Below, in pieces: positions 1-11,918 of a stretch of 64,000 bases of DNA. The position numbers were made by a program, and so were the translations under genes. Numbering within the stretch: the stretch's first letter is position 1; every line of letters starts with the position of its first letter. The notes beneath the pieces are model-generated. The model saw only the letters and a list, made by a program, of their open reading frames with translations, was not told where the DNA came from and did no database searches. Origin of the DNA: Apoderus coryli (lineage: Eukaryota > Arthropoda > Insecta > Coleoptera > Attelabidae); contig OU452198.1 of NCBI GenBank assembly GCA_911728435.2, positions 8,032,001 through 8,096,000 of the forward strand. The letters are read 5' to 3'.

Positions 1-842
1 GTGTTATGCCATTGCTATTATGTTATATGAGTAGACCATATTGAACAATACAGATATCGAAATATTCGAATTTCAATTCAAGGTAGACTGATAAATAATC
101 GTAAAGTTACTGCGAATGTATCATCACCCTATATATTTTATTTATGTAATCTGATGTTAAAACCCTTCTTATTAATTTTTATATATATTTTTTGTTAACA
201 AATACAGTACATTTGTAAAAATTACCACAAACCTGGTAAATAATCCAACCTATGCTTGTTAAGTAAAAAAAAACCCTTCCGACCAACACGTGTGTTCGTT
301 CATCAATTGTTTATTTAAAACATCAACAACTATTATGACAACCACGTCAATCTCGTTAAACAAAGAGCAAAAAATCCCACATATACGTAAAACCCATTAG
401 TATATGATTCAAAAACAGAACTGAATAGATGAAGAAAAAAAAAAGTTTCCGTTCCAAATTGTAAATTGAACGTAAAATATTTTAAAATTCTAAACAAACC
501 GTGCTAAAATGATGCATCTATTATATATACACATTCAAATGAAAGAAATATGCCGCTTTGCAGTAGTATGTAGGTATAATAAATAAATAATACTAATCAT
601 AATAGTATAAAATATAATCTAAAACGGAAATCGCACAGTAATAATCTGTGTGAAGACACAGCAAAGGAACCAAGTAATAAATGTTGCGCCCCCACACATT
701 GAAGTGCCATATGTTGCCCCGCATATCGGGTCACACCTCGAATAAGGTTAAAATAAATGTCACTGTCATACTATCGCACAAATAGTTGATGAATCTGACT
801 CTCCTATAACTGACAGAAATCGTATCGCTGATATTTAATCAA
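1..842. other. AT-rich DNA without a recognised feature
   Basis: Very AT-rich sequence with short homopolymers and stops in all frames. I see no domain, tail or inverted repeat that I can name. The last 30 bases adjoin the RT relic; a reading STVGEK just before its first methionine matches the usual text upstream of this RT block, after a stop codon, so the retrotransposon probably began further upstream and has decayed. Confidence 0.5.
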
Positions 843-2374
843 CATTAAAGTACCGTTGGAGAGAAAATGGCAAAGAAAATCTCAATACCTATTGGTAACA
901 GAAATCTACAGCAAGGTCGAAACGTCCATAACATAAATAATCTGAACAGCATATATATGAATCCCGTCTCCGAACAAGAGATATCTAATATTATTATCTC
1001 CTTAAAAAATGGTTCCTGTCCCGGATACGATGGAGTCAGTGCCTTTTTCCTTAAATATATGCATCATTACATTGCCAGCCCACTTACCCATATTATTAAT
1101 CGAATCTTCCTGGCCGGTAGGTGTCCAAAGCAGTTTAAAATTGCGATAGTTAGACCAATTAGTACTATCTCTAATAATGCGAAAGTATTTGAAAAGGCCC
1201 TAAGATATCGATCATACTTCACAAAAAATAAATTATTATCATCTTCGCAGTTTGGTTTTACCTCTGGAAGGTCGACAAATGATGCAATGGCTGTTTTGAC
1301 TTCTGCTGTTTATGCTTGCTTAGATAAGAGCAGACCGTGTGCTGCAGTCTTTATTGACCTTGCGAAAGCATTCGACACGGTATGTCACCAGAAACTCTTA
1401 TCAAAACTTTATGGTCTGGGAGTTACGGGCAATGCTTATAAACTTGTTTCGGACTATTTGGCGGACAGGCAACAGATGGTTAACGTGGATGATTGTGTTA
1501 GTTCTTCAGCCTCTGTTACTTTTGGAGTGCCCCAGGGCACAGTTCATGGGCCGTTCCTTTTCTTAGTTTATCTGAGCGACATGTTAAATTTAAACTGCAG
1601 GGGAAAATTAATATGCTACGCAGACGACACAGTGCTACTGGCGGAGGGTGATTGTTGGACGGATGTCGAAGCGGTTGTGGAGTCCGACTTGAATATGATT
1701 GTTCAGTGGTTTGATAACAATTTACTTACCATTAATCTAGAGAAAACACAATATCTACCTTTTGCCCTATACAAGGATAGACTACCTTTAAACAGAACTC
1801 TAGAAATACAGTTACAGTGTAGGGCTGATCCATGGATTATGAAGACTGTGCTAACTACTTAGGAATAATGCTGGACAGTAACATGAGGTGGGATATTCAT
1901 GTTCAACAGCTCACAACAAAAATTCGCTCCCTTATTTATCTGTGTAAACAAATGGCAAGGATTGTGACTGAGAGGTCTTTGAGAAACATTTATTTTGCAT
2001 TGGTTCAGTCGGTATTGGCTTACGGAATTATTGCATGGGACGGTGCATATTCAACAACTTTGAATCCTCTAATCGTTATCCAAAAGAGAATCTTAAAAGT
2101 AATCTGCAAATTGGATATGCGGTACCCCTCAGATCTTCTATTTTCACAAACACAGATATTGTCGGTTGACAAATTATTTTATAAAGCTTCCTTGCTCTCG
2201 CTTAACAAAAGTGGCTTATTGACAACAACGCCACAACATCTATATAGTACTCGTTTTAGACTTATTGAGAACCTGCTTCTACCAAGGGCACAGTTGCGTA
2301 TAGGCCACTATCAGGTGGGGATTAGAGTGTTCAACGCATTGCCTCAAGATCTCAAGATTTCTTTTCTTTTTTAG
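843..2374 (+). pseudogene. Non-LTR retrotransposon reverse transcriptase, frameshifted relic
   Basis: Pol protein of a Jockey/CR1-type non-LTR retrotransposon. It would copy element RNA into DNA at a nicked target site. The first frame (867-1862) covers RT fingers and palm: motif A FIDLAKAFD with its aspartate near residue 164, GVPQG near 220, and the catalytic YADD at 251-254. The second frame (1832-2374) carries the thumb, YLGIMLDS and LAYGIIAWDGA. A one-frame slip near 1840 breaks the gene. Around residues 98-104 the usual NYRPISL block is missing, so there is an internal deletion of about 14 residues. No endonuclease domain is visible upstream, so the copy is 5' truncated. The RT assignment is very sure; the clade is less so. 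Confidence 0.9.
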
Positions 2375-2756
2375 AGGAGAAATGGCTGTAGCACGAGTGA
2401 TGTTTGGAGATTTGTATTTTCTGTGAAACGACACGAATAATTTGTAAATAATGTATCGATTCGGGAATGCTTCTGCGTTGGAAAATAAGCAAAATATCAA
2501 TGAACTTATTCCGATCAATACAAGAAAATCCATATAGAAACAGCTGGAATATAAAAAATTATCAGCAATTAGTACTAGTGAAAATTATCGATCATTTGCA
2601 CTAGTGAAAATACACTACCGTGTCCAAGATAAGAATGGCATAGCATTGGAATCTTGGAAACGGTAGAAGTTACAATGTCGGTTACATTAGAGAAAAGTTG
2701 TACAATTTAAGCACCTTTTAAATGGTGTTTTCAAAAGTAAAGTAACTTCCGCCGAT

Positions 2757-3041
2757 TTCGCGAATTTTTGAAAAAACTATTTTTTGCAATTTTGGCTTTT
2801 ATTTATTTCTGACGCTATTTTTACAGATACAAAAAAATTAAAAGCACTTTCTCATTGTTACTTTTTAAGGAAAATAAGATAGCGTTTACAAATTTTCAGT
2901 ACGACGTTTCGTTGCTTTTCATTTTTTTTATCTGTCAAAATAATGTCACAAATAAATAAAAACTAAAATCGCAAAAAATCGTTTTTTCAAAAATTCTCGA
3001 AAATAAGATAGCGTTTACAAAGTTTCACTACGACGTTTCGT
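2757..3041. repeat. Small foldback repeat with an overlapping direct repeat
   Basis: Arms at 2757-2813 and 2945-3001 are imperfect reverse complements of about 57 bases (shared core GCAAAAAATMGTTTTTTC). A separate 43-base direct repeat, beginning GAAAATAAGATAGCGTTTAC and containing TACGACGTTTCGTT, occurs at 2870-2912 and 2999-3041. It looks like a miniature inverted-repeat element with a tandem duplication at its edge. No coding content is seen. Confidence 0.6.
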
Positions 3042-3234
3042 TTTTGAAAAACCATCATCAACTTGGTTTTTTGAAATACGGCCCTGGACTTCTTATTGTT
3101 GAATTTAAAGCCATTTTCAATTCAAAAATAGGTGGTATCACACGTAATGGTGTAAACAAGTTTTCAGTATTTTTAGCTGTTATTTAAACTTCTTCAAGAA
3201 GAATCGCCATAGTCTGTTCTGATAAATAACTAGA

Positions 3235-3525
3235 GGACTACCGTACCTTTTCTGTAAGCATCTACCAATATGAGCAGCAAAGGGAAGATCCACATCCAGA
3301 ACAAGACCCAAACTCTTCACCTCATCCCTAAACGGTATAGTGGTTAATAATTTTAATTGCCTTGCTGCATTGCCCTAAGTATTTTTCACGATCCATTCTT
3401 CTCCCAAAAAGGATAGATAAAGTTTTCTCCGGATTAAGTGCAATACAGTGATCTTTTTTAGGACATCTTGAGAAACCGGAACATTCAAAACACCATTTAG
3501 AGCGTACTGAATGATGATCTTTCAA
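3235..3525 (-). pseudogene. Reverse transcriptase fragment, frameshifted
   Basis: Minus-strand scrap of a non-LTR RT. The upper part reads ALNPEKTLSILFGRR, the segment after the catalytic motif, which matches the corresponding region of the relic at 20421-21925 (INPSKSLAILFGKK). Past 3340 the reading moves to another frame and continues with KSLGLVLDVDLPFAAHIG, the canonical RT text leading into the thumb. The catalytic motif and everything upstream are missing, as is the C-terminus. This is the same family as the copies at 9.4 and 20.4 kb. Confidence 0.75.
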
Positions 3526-4265
3526 ACAAAGGTATTTTAGGAACTTGGCCGTACAATCTAACCAAATGATAGCTTACGGCAGAAAAATACTAACACATCC
3601 CCCGTAGAAATTAAAATTTTGTGTACATACTCACAATTTGTTAGGACTATAAAACAGGTTGTGTGTATAGTTTTTTTTTTAACTTAAATAGTCTGTGGTT
3701 CTTGTTTATTTAGGACTTTATGTATATTATGTTTTCATTTTGGAGCAATAAAAACATTTAGATATAAATGTGCATGGTTTTAAGCTATATTTCCGAAAAG
3801 AGATATTAGGTATGTAAAAATAGTGTATACGTATAAACGCTATAAAAACGTAATATAAATTATTCTTTGTTTGTTTTAATATTCTAACATCTTCCAACTA
3901 TAATCATCCCCGTGAATATAAAAATTTGGGAACATTTTGTATAGCAAGAAATCTGAATTAGATATTTTCAAATTGGAAGTCTAAGTATTTTAAGGATACA
4001 GCACATAACTTGAAGTCACATAATCCAAATCCCATAAATGTCACTTTAAGGTATTTGTATCTTTTCCCTATACTACGGTTGACGAAGTTATTAGGGTTGC
4101 CAAAAAGATTTGCAGGAAAAAATCAAGTGGTACTGTAGCATAACAGGTCGCTTTTCAGGTTCGTGGGTTGTTTATTTTCATAAAATTAACAATCCATAAC
4201 AAAAAACCCAAAGCTACAAATATAACAAAGTATAAGAAAACTTGTAAATCTAGCGTAGAAAGATA
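3526..4265. other. AT-rich spacer, nothing recognised
   Basis: No coding stretch, tail or repeat with an identifiable partner in the window. Poly-T tracts occur near 3670. It ends at the TA target site of the mariner-type element that begins at 4268. Confidence 0.4.
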
Positions 4266-4267
4266 TA

Positions 4268-6200
4268 CAGGGTGTCTCTAAAAGATCTGTACAAAATCAT
4301 ACCACAGATTTGTGGGGTCAAAATAAGCTGAATAAACGTAACTTACCTTAGTCCAAAATAGCTGTGTTTCGGAAATACAGGGTGATAAAGTTGAAAAATG
4401 AAAACTGAAAATATTGAATATTATGGACATTTTCCAACGAATTATCGTAAAAACTGGTACACATGGGTTTTTTTGGAGTGCGAAACCCGAATATGGACAT
4501 CATTTTACTGTGGCCGTTAGAGGGCGCGCCACACTGCAATTGTGATCTAATAAAATAACCGTAACTTTTTCCTCAGTGTAATTTTTCACTTTTTTTGTTC
4601 ACGAAATAATACAGTGTATATTTCCAAGTAATAAAGGTACTCTCGTTCAAATTCGCTAAAGTAAGTCGATTTTGAGATATCTCGGTTTTTAGTGTCTGGT
4701 GTCGCACTGGAATATTTTAATTATTTTGAACAATAATAATTTGTTATTGCATTAAGGATGAAATATGGACAGTTGCTTCTTATTGTCAAATATTTTTATT
4801 GCCGACAAGGTACGGTCTCCTTTGTGCGATTAGTAGCTGGGCCTGCCAAGCATATTTTTTTGTCAAACTGTCCAAAAAATTTACGTTTTCAATCGGAAAT
4901 TGATGATTTTGTCATTAAAAGTAACAATTTTTTTTTATTCATTAAGTAAGAATTTATTTTTATATTAGCAAATTTGTATTTTAATTATAACTTTGTAATA
5001 ATTGTTCAAAATGGCCCCCGTTAACATATTTACAAAGATTAATACGACGCAAAAATTTTAAATGAACTCTTTGCATCAATTCGGCATTGTTCTTCAACGC
5101 ATTAACTGCATTTTGTATTCTGCCCTACAGTTCTTCTTCACTATCGATTTGTCTGGAGTATACCATCGTTTTTAAAGATCCCCATAAAAAATAATCCAAC
5201 GGAGTCATATCCGATGCTCGTGGCGGCTAGTTTACATGAGCGTCATTGCCTCTACCAATCCATCTGTCTGGTTATTGTTCCTGTAAATAATTTCGAACAT
5301 TAAAAATAAAATGTGCTGGAACACCGTCATGCATAAACCACATATGCTGCCGGAGTTGTAATAGCAAATCGTCTAACAAACCTGGCAACGTATTTTGTAA
5401 ATGTTCCAAATAATCAACGCCATTTAGTCTTGGCGGAAAAACAACAGGGCCGATAATAAAATTGTCAATTATTCCTGCCAATACGTGAATCCTAAACTCA
5501 TGTTGATAAACAGTTACTTTGGTAGCATTTGGATTTTCATCAGCATAGACGTGTTCGTTGTGCAAGTTTGTTATACCACTTCTCGTAAAACATGCTTAAT
5601 CAGTAAATAAAATTTTCTTATCAAAATTCCTATTATGTTCTCGTTGCGCAGTGAATGATGATGAATGAAGAAGTCTAGCCTTTGGTATTTGATACTAATG
5701 ATCATATTTCATCCTTAATCCAATAACAAATTATTATTTTTCAAAATAATTAAAATATTCCAGTCTGACACCAGACACTAAAAACCGAAATATCTCGAAA
5801 TCGACTTACTTTAATGAATTTGAACAAGAGTACTTTTATTGCCTGGAAATGTACAGTGCATTATTTCGTGAACAAAAAAGGTAAAAAATTACACTGAGGA
5901 ACAAGTTACGGTTATTTTATTGGATCACAATTGCAGTCTGGAGCGCCCTCTAACGGGCACAGTAACATGGCGTCCATATTCGGATTTGGCACTATAAAAA
6001 ACCCATGTTTACCAATTTTTTAGATAACTTGTTGAGAAATGCCCATAATATTAAATATTTTCAGTTTATATTCTTCAACTTTATCTCCCTGTATTTCCCA
6101 AACGCAGCAATTTTGGTCTAAGGCAAGTTACGTTTATTCGGATTATTTGAACCCACAAATCTGTGATATGATTTTGTACAGACCTTTTAGAGACACCCTG
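4268..6200 (-). mobile_element. Tc1/mariner element with about 500-bp terminal inverted repeats
   Basis: A complete, decayed element flanked by TA dinucleotides at 4266-4267 and 6201-6202. It starts CAGGGTGTCTCTAAAAG and ends with the reverse complement. The arms run from 4268 to about 4765 and from about 5704 to 6200, and can be followed base by base through several indels. Between them lies a 5'-truncated transposase on the minus strand. Long inverted repeats and a TA target fit the DD41D (rosa/Visitor-type) branch of Tc1/mariner. The transposase N-terminus has been lost exactly where the right arm begins. Confidence 0.88.
4981..5700 (-). pseudogene. Mariner-type DDE transposase, N-terminally truncated
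   Basis: Catalytic core of a Tc1/mariner transposase, which would cut and rejoin the element ends at TA sites. Reading down from 5700: KKILFTD (first aspartate, with the following glutamate replaced by a stop), LHNEHVYADENP, the open stretch 5272-5565 with FIIGPVVFPPRL and MHDGVPAHF (second aspartate), then a stop, PDRWIGRG, SDMTPLDYFLWG (third aspartate) and the C-terminal tail NGGHFEQLL near 4990. About 43 residues separate the second and third aspartates here; intact relatives in this window have 41. The helix-turn-helix DNA-binding half is absent. At least three stops make it non-functional. Confidence 0.85.
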
Positions 6201-6639
6201 TATATCAATTTACTTTATATTACTAAAAATAGCAGAAATGTAACTTGAAAAAGAAAACGTTAAGGTTTACGCCATTCATAACAACAAAACTAAATAAACA
6301 TTACATACGTTAAGCTATTATAACCCCTTTGGTAACACAAACCACTAAACTCTCACCTTGGGTTTTAATAAAAAATTATTTATGAATGACTAAGTAAATA
6401 TTCCCAGTTAACTCCTTCGGGAGAAATATCAAGAATGCTGAAAAATGAACTTATTGAAAATAATCAAATACCTATCGCAAAGTTGTAGATAGTAACAACC
6501 CGAAAAAAACAACTAATACCGATATACAGAAATAAATCCAACAAAAAAAGTAAATTAAATTAAAAATACAGTGGCTTTCACTATACTGGTGAAAATAAAG
6601 AAAGTTGTTTTTCTACAGTACATAGAGTGTTATTGAAAT
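6201..6639. other. Spacer without a recognised feature
   Basis: AT-rich sequence between the TA flank of the mariner element and the next RT relic. I see no coding or structural signal. Confidence 0.4.
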
Positions 6640-7690
6640 AATGGAGGCACCTCTATCCGCGATCATTAATAAGAATTTTGAGGAAGGTGTTTTTCCAGAG
6701 TCCCTTAAAACATCAAAAATAGTTCCTATTTCTAAACAAAAAGGTGTTGCAAATGATACAAATAACTACAAAGCCAATTTAGTAAAATATTTGAATGCTT
6801 ATATATCATGAGACTTAATAATTACCTTGAAAAATTAAAAACTCTCTCCTGCAACCAGAATGGATTCAGGATCAGTCGATCAACAGAAACAGCTCTTAAT
6901 CAGGCTTTGGACATACATACAATTCACTCAATAATAAGGAAATAGCTCTTGGTCTTTTCTTTGATTTGAGCAAAGCGTTTGATGCCATATGTCTAGATCT
7001 TTTGTTTTCTAAACTGAATGCTGTTGGTATAAGAGGATGAACAGTGGGGTGCAGCAGGACTCCTGTCTCTCACCTACCTTGTTCAATGTTTTTATTGACG
7101 ATATCACTGAAATTCTGGGTATGTTTGGATATCCCATTCTTTATGCAGATGATACTAGTGTTCCCGTTTCAGCCAAGGATGACGCAGGGTTAGTTCAGGC
7201 TGCCAACGTGGTGACTGAGGCGATGTATCGGGCGTGTGTGCATAACGGACTTACCCTTAATGCTATGCCTATATCTACACCATACCAGACCAGGAATAAG
7301 AGTTATCTGATACGTATAGGAGGTAAGTCTATAAAACATGAGAGTAATACCAAATTTCTGGGAGTGTATACAGACAGCAAACTGATCTGGGACATACATA
7401 TTGACACCATACTACCAAAAGTCAGTAGCTGTGTGTTTCTGATAAAGAATAGAAGAGGTACTGTATCAACCAGCATTCTGCAATTGATATACTTCGGCTT
7501 AGTCCAGTCTACCTTGCCATATGGAATAATATTTTGGGGAGGAGCCTGTGGATAGAATAGAGTATTCAGGACCCAAAAAAAGGTTGTAAAAGCAATTCAA
7601 GAAATTCCTCAGACAGTATCATGTAGGGAACATTTTGGCAAATTAAAGATAATGATTTTTCATTTGCCACTAGTTGCTGACTAATAGAAA
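6640..7690 (+). pseudogene. Reverse transcriptase relic with lost motif B
   Basis: Plus-strand non-LTR RT. The opening is readable in a second frame: NKNFEEGVFPESLKTSKIVP, then NYKAN in place of NYRPI, then FGLFFDLSKAFDAI-like motif A text near 6960. A small deletion removes the end of the fingers before 7037. The open stretch 7037-7555 holds SGVQQDSCLSPTLFN (degenerate GVPQG), the catalytic YADD at residues 36-39, LGVYTDSKLIWDIH and LPYGIIFWGGACG. After a stop, the thumb continues to about 7690 (KVVKAIQEI). It belongs to the same broad family as the relic at 843-2374. Multiple stops and frame changes mean it is dead. Confidence 0.85.
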
Positions 7691-8204
7691 AAAAAAATCC
7701 TGAAGAAGACAAAAATTTATTTGTCGAAAAAAAGTTTGACATGAAATAAAAAAATGTATTTCATTTTTGTTTTTAATACGAACGAAAAACCCCAATAATG
7801 ATATCAAAAAAAAAACTTTATTTCATTCGAAGGTAGGAAAAGTGTCACTTCCAACCCTAAAATGAGGTTCGTTCAAAAAAAAATTTAATGAACGTTTGTT
7901 GAATCCACTTTAGCCGATTTACTCTAAATGTAGTTTTTTAGTTTTATGTTAATCGTTATAAACATGGGTATTTGATAGTGATTATTTCTAGTTATTTTTG
8001 GTTATTTTTGATTGCGCTACACGAGACACCCTTTATATTTCCCTAATTATGTGTACAGTGGTATTTTTTTTTTTAGAATTTGTAATTGATTTTTGAGGTT
8101 AGATTTCTATATCAGTTTTTAACTGCCATCTAACCCATTTTGTAGTTCCTTTGTGTTTATGCATTATAAATGTATGTATTGTAGAATTTTATGTTATGTT
8201 GAAC

Positions 8205-8246
8205 TACAAATAAATTTATTATTATTATTATTTTATTATTAAGAGA
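8205..8246 (+). repeat. ATT-rich microsatellite, probable retrotransposon 3' tail
   Basis: AAATAAATTTATT followed by repeated TTA units, downstream of the plus-strand RT relic. Such tails mark the 3' ends of non-LTR elements. If it belongs to the relic at 6640, the 3' untranslated part is about 500 bases (7691-8205), and the CACCCTTTAT near 8030 would be a later insertion scar. Confidence 0.45.
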
Positions 8247-9139
8247 TTCTTCAATGTATCCTTCAGCTACAGTTGCCGAATTTCATCGCCCATGCCTCTT
8301 TAAAATAGTCAAATCTGCGCAAGAGTTGACCAAAATTGTCGAAGAGGATCGGCGAAATTGAAGTATATTAATATGTGAAATTATCAAGATTTTAATACGA
8401 CGCCGACGTGTCAACGATCTACATAATTCCGAAATATATACACGTCTATTTTTATTTAAAAAAAAACCTGTGTATTACGTAAAATTGGGAGAAAGAGAAT
8501 AAGGAATGCCTATACCTACATATTAATAACAAAAAACTGTATAAACTACTCTGATGAAAACATTCGCAATTAGCGTAAGAGGTGTCTCTCATTCTCCATG
8601 TTATATATTCTGTATTGCTTTTCTTCTCTACCTTACCATAATGCAGAACCCTACTTTATCGGCCGGGGGCGATATTAAACAAGCCAAGTTGATCAAACCA
8701 ATCCAGGACAGAACTCGGAAATAAAGAGTAATTTGAAGCCAGTTTTTAAAGTATTTGGGACTTTTATTTCATATATTATATGTAAAGTAATTAGTTAATA
8801 TTAAGGGGCCGCAAATATGTTAAAAAAATAAATCTGCTTTAACAAATCATCAAACATCTATGAACTATACATTTGACTTAGCAAATACGAAAATATTCAG
8901 AAACAACTTAAAAAAAGGGAGTTTTTAGAAATGGCATGCATATACAAAAACGAGCATACTATTAATGATAGGAAAGAGTTAAACAATTTAAGTAGAATTT
9001 TTGCTTCCATTCTGTGAATGTGTGTTTAAAGACCAGTAATAGTAATTATGTTGAATGTTTAATTCAAAATGTATGACGAAAATGTTTATGAAATACCGTT
9101 TGATTGTTTGACATTGAATGTAAATCTTGTATGTCAGAA
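8247..9139. other. Spacer with no named feature
   Basis: A short in-frame stretch at 8255-8360 reads as a coherent peptide (AEFHRPCLFKIVKSAQ) but I cannot assign it. A slightly GC-richer patch sits at 8650-8715. No retroviral LTR, tRNA or TIR could be paired. Confidence 0.3.
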
Positions 9140-9140
9140 A

Positions 9141-9357
9141 TAGAATAGAATAGAAACGTCTTTATTTTTAACTTGGCGAAGGGCAGCAAAGCTGTTTTCT
9201 TAACCGAGCATTTATGTTTTACAATACAGCATTATTCATAACAATAAGCATACAATAATACAGCAAACTACAACTAAAGTAAACTACAAGTAAAACTAAA
9301 GAGACCCATTCCCCACCCAAATTAAAATTACATAAATAAACTAGAAAATTAACCCCA
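9141..9357 (-). repeat. 3' end and tail of a minus-strand non-LTR element
   Basis: AGAATAGAATAGAA followed by ACGTCTTTATTT marks the reversed 3' terminus: a short pentanucleotide tail and then the polyadenylation-like region. The sequence up to 9357 would be the 3' untranslated part of the RT relic that follows on the minus strand. Comparable tails occur at 20033, 39222 and 42956. Confidence 0.6.
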
Positions 9358-10216
9358 TTATCCACTATTAAAGAGCAATCGATCCTTTAACTTTTTTTTA
9401 AAAGAGCTGTAACTTAGGTTCTCTAATCTCTGAATCATTGTACACACTGGGAACCACGTAAGAGAAGGCGCGCTTAAACAGCGTAGTACGGTGGCGAGGT
9501 ATGTTAAGCAGATTACAATATCGCGTAGAACGATTATGGATTGCATATCGATAAGAGAGTTTTTTACGCAAATATGTGGGATTTCCAGTATTGAGAAGCT
9601 TGTGTACGAAGCAAGCAATACGATATTTTAGTCTGTTGTGCATGTTTAACCATCCCAAAGTAAATAATTTATCACTGACATGGTCTCTCATTCTAAGATT
9701 ATTAATAAAACGTATGCATGAATTTTGAAGCCGCTGGATTCTATTTTTTGAATGAGTATCCAGGCAAGGACCATACATGATATACGCATAATTGTATTGT
9801 GAGAGCACCAAAGATTCACAAAGTTGTTTTTTTAATTTGCTACCTAAAACTGTCTTACTCCTATACAAATTCCTAAGTGATATAAGAGACTTTTGTACTA
9901 ATTTACCCATTTGCCTTTTAAATCTAATGTCACTATCAAAAACGACGCCTAAATTCCTGGCTTGCCTTACCACAGGTAAGCCAACGTTACAGAGAAAATC
10001 ATATTTTGATAAGACCATTCCCGGTTTGGTTTGGTTTAAACCACTTTTGGGGAATATTCGTAAATACCTTTAAGAGAATTGTTTATTTTTTCGACTGCAA
10101 GTTGACTTTGATCTAATGAAAAACTAGTGTATAGCTGCGTGTCATCCCCATATCTCTGGGTAATATACACGCCTAAAATGGTAAGTTTACCAACAAAAGT
10201 TTCATAGTTTTTAGTA
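9358..10216 (-). pseudogene. Reverse transcriptase palm and thumb, 5' truncated
   Basis: Minus-strand non-LTR RT C-terminal half. From 10216 downward: the catalytic motif appears as YGDDTQLYTS (near 10145-10170), then a stop near 10045, then an open stretch 9398-10018 with RNLGVVFDSDIRF, LSQYNYAYIMYGPCLD, RIQRLQNSCIRFI and LGWLNMHNRLKYR. Near 9440 the frame slips and the true end continues as ENLSYSSFKKKLKDRLL to the stop at 9358. The thumb is almost residue-for-residue comparable to the relic at 20421-21925. Motif A and the fingers are missing, so this is a 5'-truncated insertion, as expected from incomplete target-primed reverse transcription. Confidence 0.87.
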
Positions 10217-10529
10217 ATAGATATATATGACTGACTTATTATAGAAATTTGAGAAAGAAGAGAAAAATGATCGAAACGTCATGAAAATGTAAAATTAATA
10301 AAATATTTCAAACAAAAATAGTTTTTATGACCGAAAATCAAGAAAATTAAATCTTAGACCTATTAAACTAGAACGGTCCAAGAACGTATTAAAGTATCAA
10401 TTAATACAATTAATATTACCTCCCTGTACACTTACTATAAGGAAGTTCTCCTATGTTTCAAGGTACTATAGGTACCACCATCTAATAAAATACTTAATAA
10501 ACTTACAATTTCCACATAGTTTAATACTT

Positions 10530-10802
10530 TTAACTTATCGTATTTAGGCTTACGCCAACAGGGCGAGTGTAGGTAAGTTTTGAAAAACAAACATTTTCCT
10601 AAACGTAATGATGTTTAATTTATTCAAAAGTTCGCTATTGAAGCCTCCTGTATATTAAAACAGTCATAGAAAAAGTATAGTCGAAACTCGCATCAAATTA
10701 CCATTTCCTACTCGTATGATTTGCAGCATGAGCCGCAGCCGAGAGAGAGAGATCATACTCGTAGGAAATATATATCATTTTATGTTCGTTGCACAATATA
10801 CT
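10530..10802 (+). repeat. Dispersed repeat with conserved hairpin, copy 1
   Basis: About 270 bases that recur inverted at 41692-41947. Shared blocks include CTTATCGTATTTAGGCTTAC, TTTTCCTAAA, AAAACAGTC.TAGAAAAAGT and GTTCGTTGCACAATATA at the far end. In both copies a near-palindrome is kept (TTTCCTACTCGTATGAT paired with ATCATACTCGTAGGAAA around a GC-rich loop). No coding potential or poly-A tail is seen, so it is a SINE-like or MITE-like family of unknown class. Confidence 0.7.
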
Positions 10803-10910
10803 AATGTTAATTATTATGACATATTCATGATCGGATAGACGCTAAGTTACAAACTGAAACGCTGTCCCATTGACTAAATTATTTTAATTAGTTATTTTTA
10901 CTTCTAATTA

Positions 10911-10945
10911 GTACATGTTTCGACCCCAACAAGGGTCATGATCAG
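10911..10945 (-). ncRNA. Hammerhead-ribozyme-like motif
   Basis: On the minus strand the order is CTGATCAT, then GACCC (10937-10933) pairing perfectly with GGGTC (10926-10922) across a TTGTTG loop, then GAAAC and ATGTAC. This resembles a hammerhead core (CUGANGA, stem II, GAAA) with one extra base before stem II. A paired-stem version with different bases occurs at 29750 and 29995. Self-cleavage is not shown by sequence alone. Confidence 0.35.
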
Positions 10946-11581
10946 TTGAGATACAAATGACATAACCACAAGAGAGTACAAACAAAACAAAAATACAGCT
11001 TTGTCTTACCTTAGTGGATAGAAAATCTGTTTAACTAATTACTTAGTAAAAATGCCCTACTTTATTAAGTGAGGGTTATTTGTCATTAATTCTACATGTT
11101 AAAATTGTACCTAGGTAAATTAACAAAAGTACGGCGCTGTACACATAAGGGGTGAAGCGTTGCGTAAACCAGGTACTAGAGAAAATATGAGGGCAACAGC
11201 GAGAGAGGACAGAGGAAAACATCATACAACAAAGTATTGTAAAAATCTTGAAGCTCCTTATTACTGTTAAACATGCGCGATCATTTCTGAAAATTAAAAA
11301 CGCCCCAAGCATGTATCATTTTCGTTTCTTGTTTTCTATGAAAATGACGATAACAAAAACGTAATTTGAAAATCTCAATTTCACTGGGGTGTCTACGTAT
11401 CTTATGTTTTTTCTTTGTGTATGATAACAGTTTCTATTATTTTCCAATCAAATCTAATTAAAATATAAACTGTTGCCCTCGAGGCACGAATAGCTCTCCA
11501 TATTTATGTGTTGTACCTTTCTCGTAAGACTCTTGGTGACAAGCTATATTTCTAAATAAAATATTTTTTTTATTATATAAC
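10946..11581. other. Spacer
   Basis: No coding relic. The segment 11463-11565 (AAACTGTTG.CCTCGA.GCACGAATA and AAGCTATATTTC) recurs in part at 34677-34735, which points to another old dispersed repeat. Everything else is unassigned AT-rich DNA. Confidence 0.35.
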
Positions 11582-11612
11582 TAGTCATTCAATAAGTTCG
11601 TAGCAGGATAAG
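11582..11612 (+). repeat. Mariner-like terminal fragment
   Basis: TAGTCATTCAATAAGTTCGT resembles the TAGGTCATTCAAAAAGTCCG text at 57767, and both look like classical mariner ends after a TA target. No transposase follows, so it is a solo end or a scar. Confidence 0.35.
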
Positions 11613-11660
11613 CAAGAAAAAAAACAAAATTTTGACAAAACTCGATTTTATTATTCAAAA

Positions 11661-11700
11661 TACACTGTTAAAAAAAATTAAAGGAACACTTTTGTTAACA
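11661..11700 (+). repeat. Left inverted-repeat end of a Tc1-like element
   Basis: TACACTGTTA followed by AAATTAAAGGAACACTTTTG has the usual Tc1 pattern: TA target, CACTG, then a subterminal AAAGGAACA block. It lies 220 bases upstream of the matching transposase relic. The partner end beyond 12736 was not found. Confidence 0.6.
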
Positions 11701-11918
11701 AATGAAAACTATATTTTCATAATGGATTTACATTTTATTTTTGTGATTTGTTAAAAAATAAACGTGATTATGCTCATTTATTCGAGATAAGTTCCACGGC
11801 AAGTACAAAAAATAAAGTGATTATGAAAATATTCACATTTAGGTTTTATGTCGCGGCAGGCTTAGAGATCAGGCAACGGCATGACAGTTTGTAGTTGTTG
11901 AATTCATTATCTGTCAAA

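Noticed and set aside
8650..8715. GC-richer patch considered as an LTR or primer-binding site
   Set aside because: No TG...CA ends, no second copy and no retroviral-type Pol nearby.
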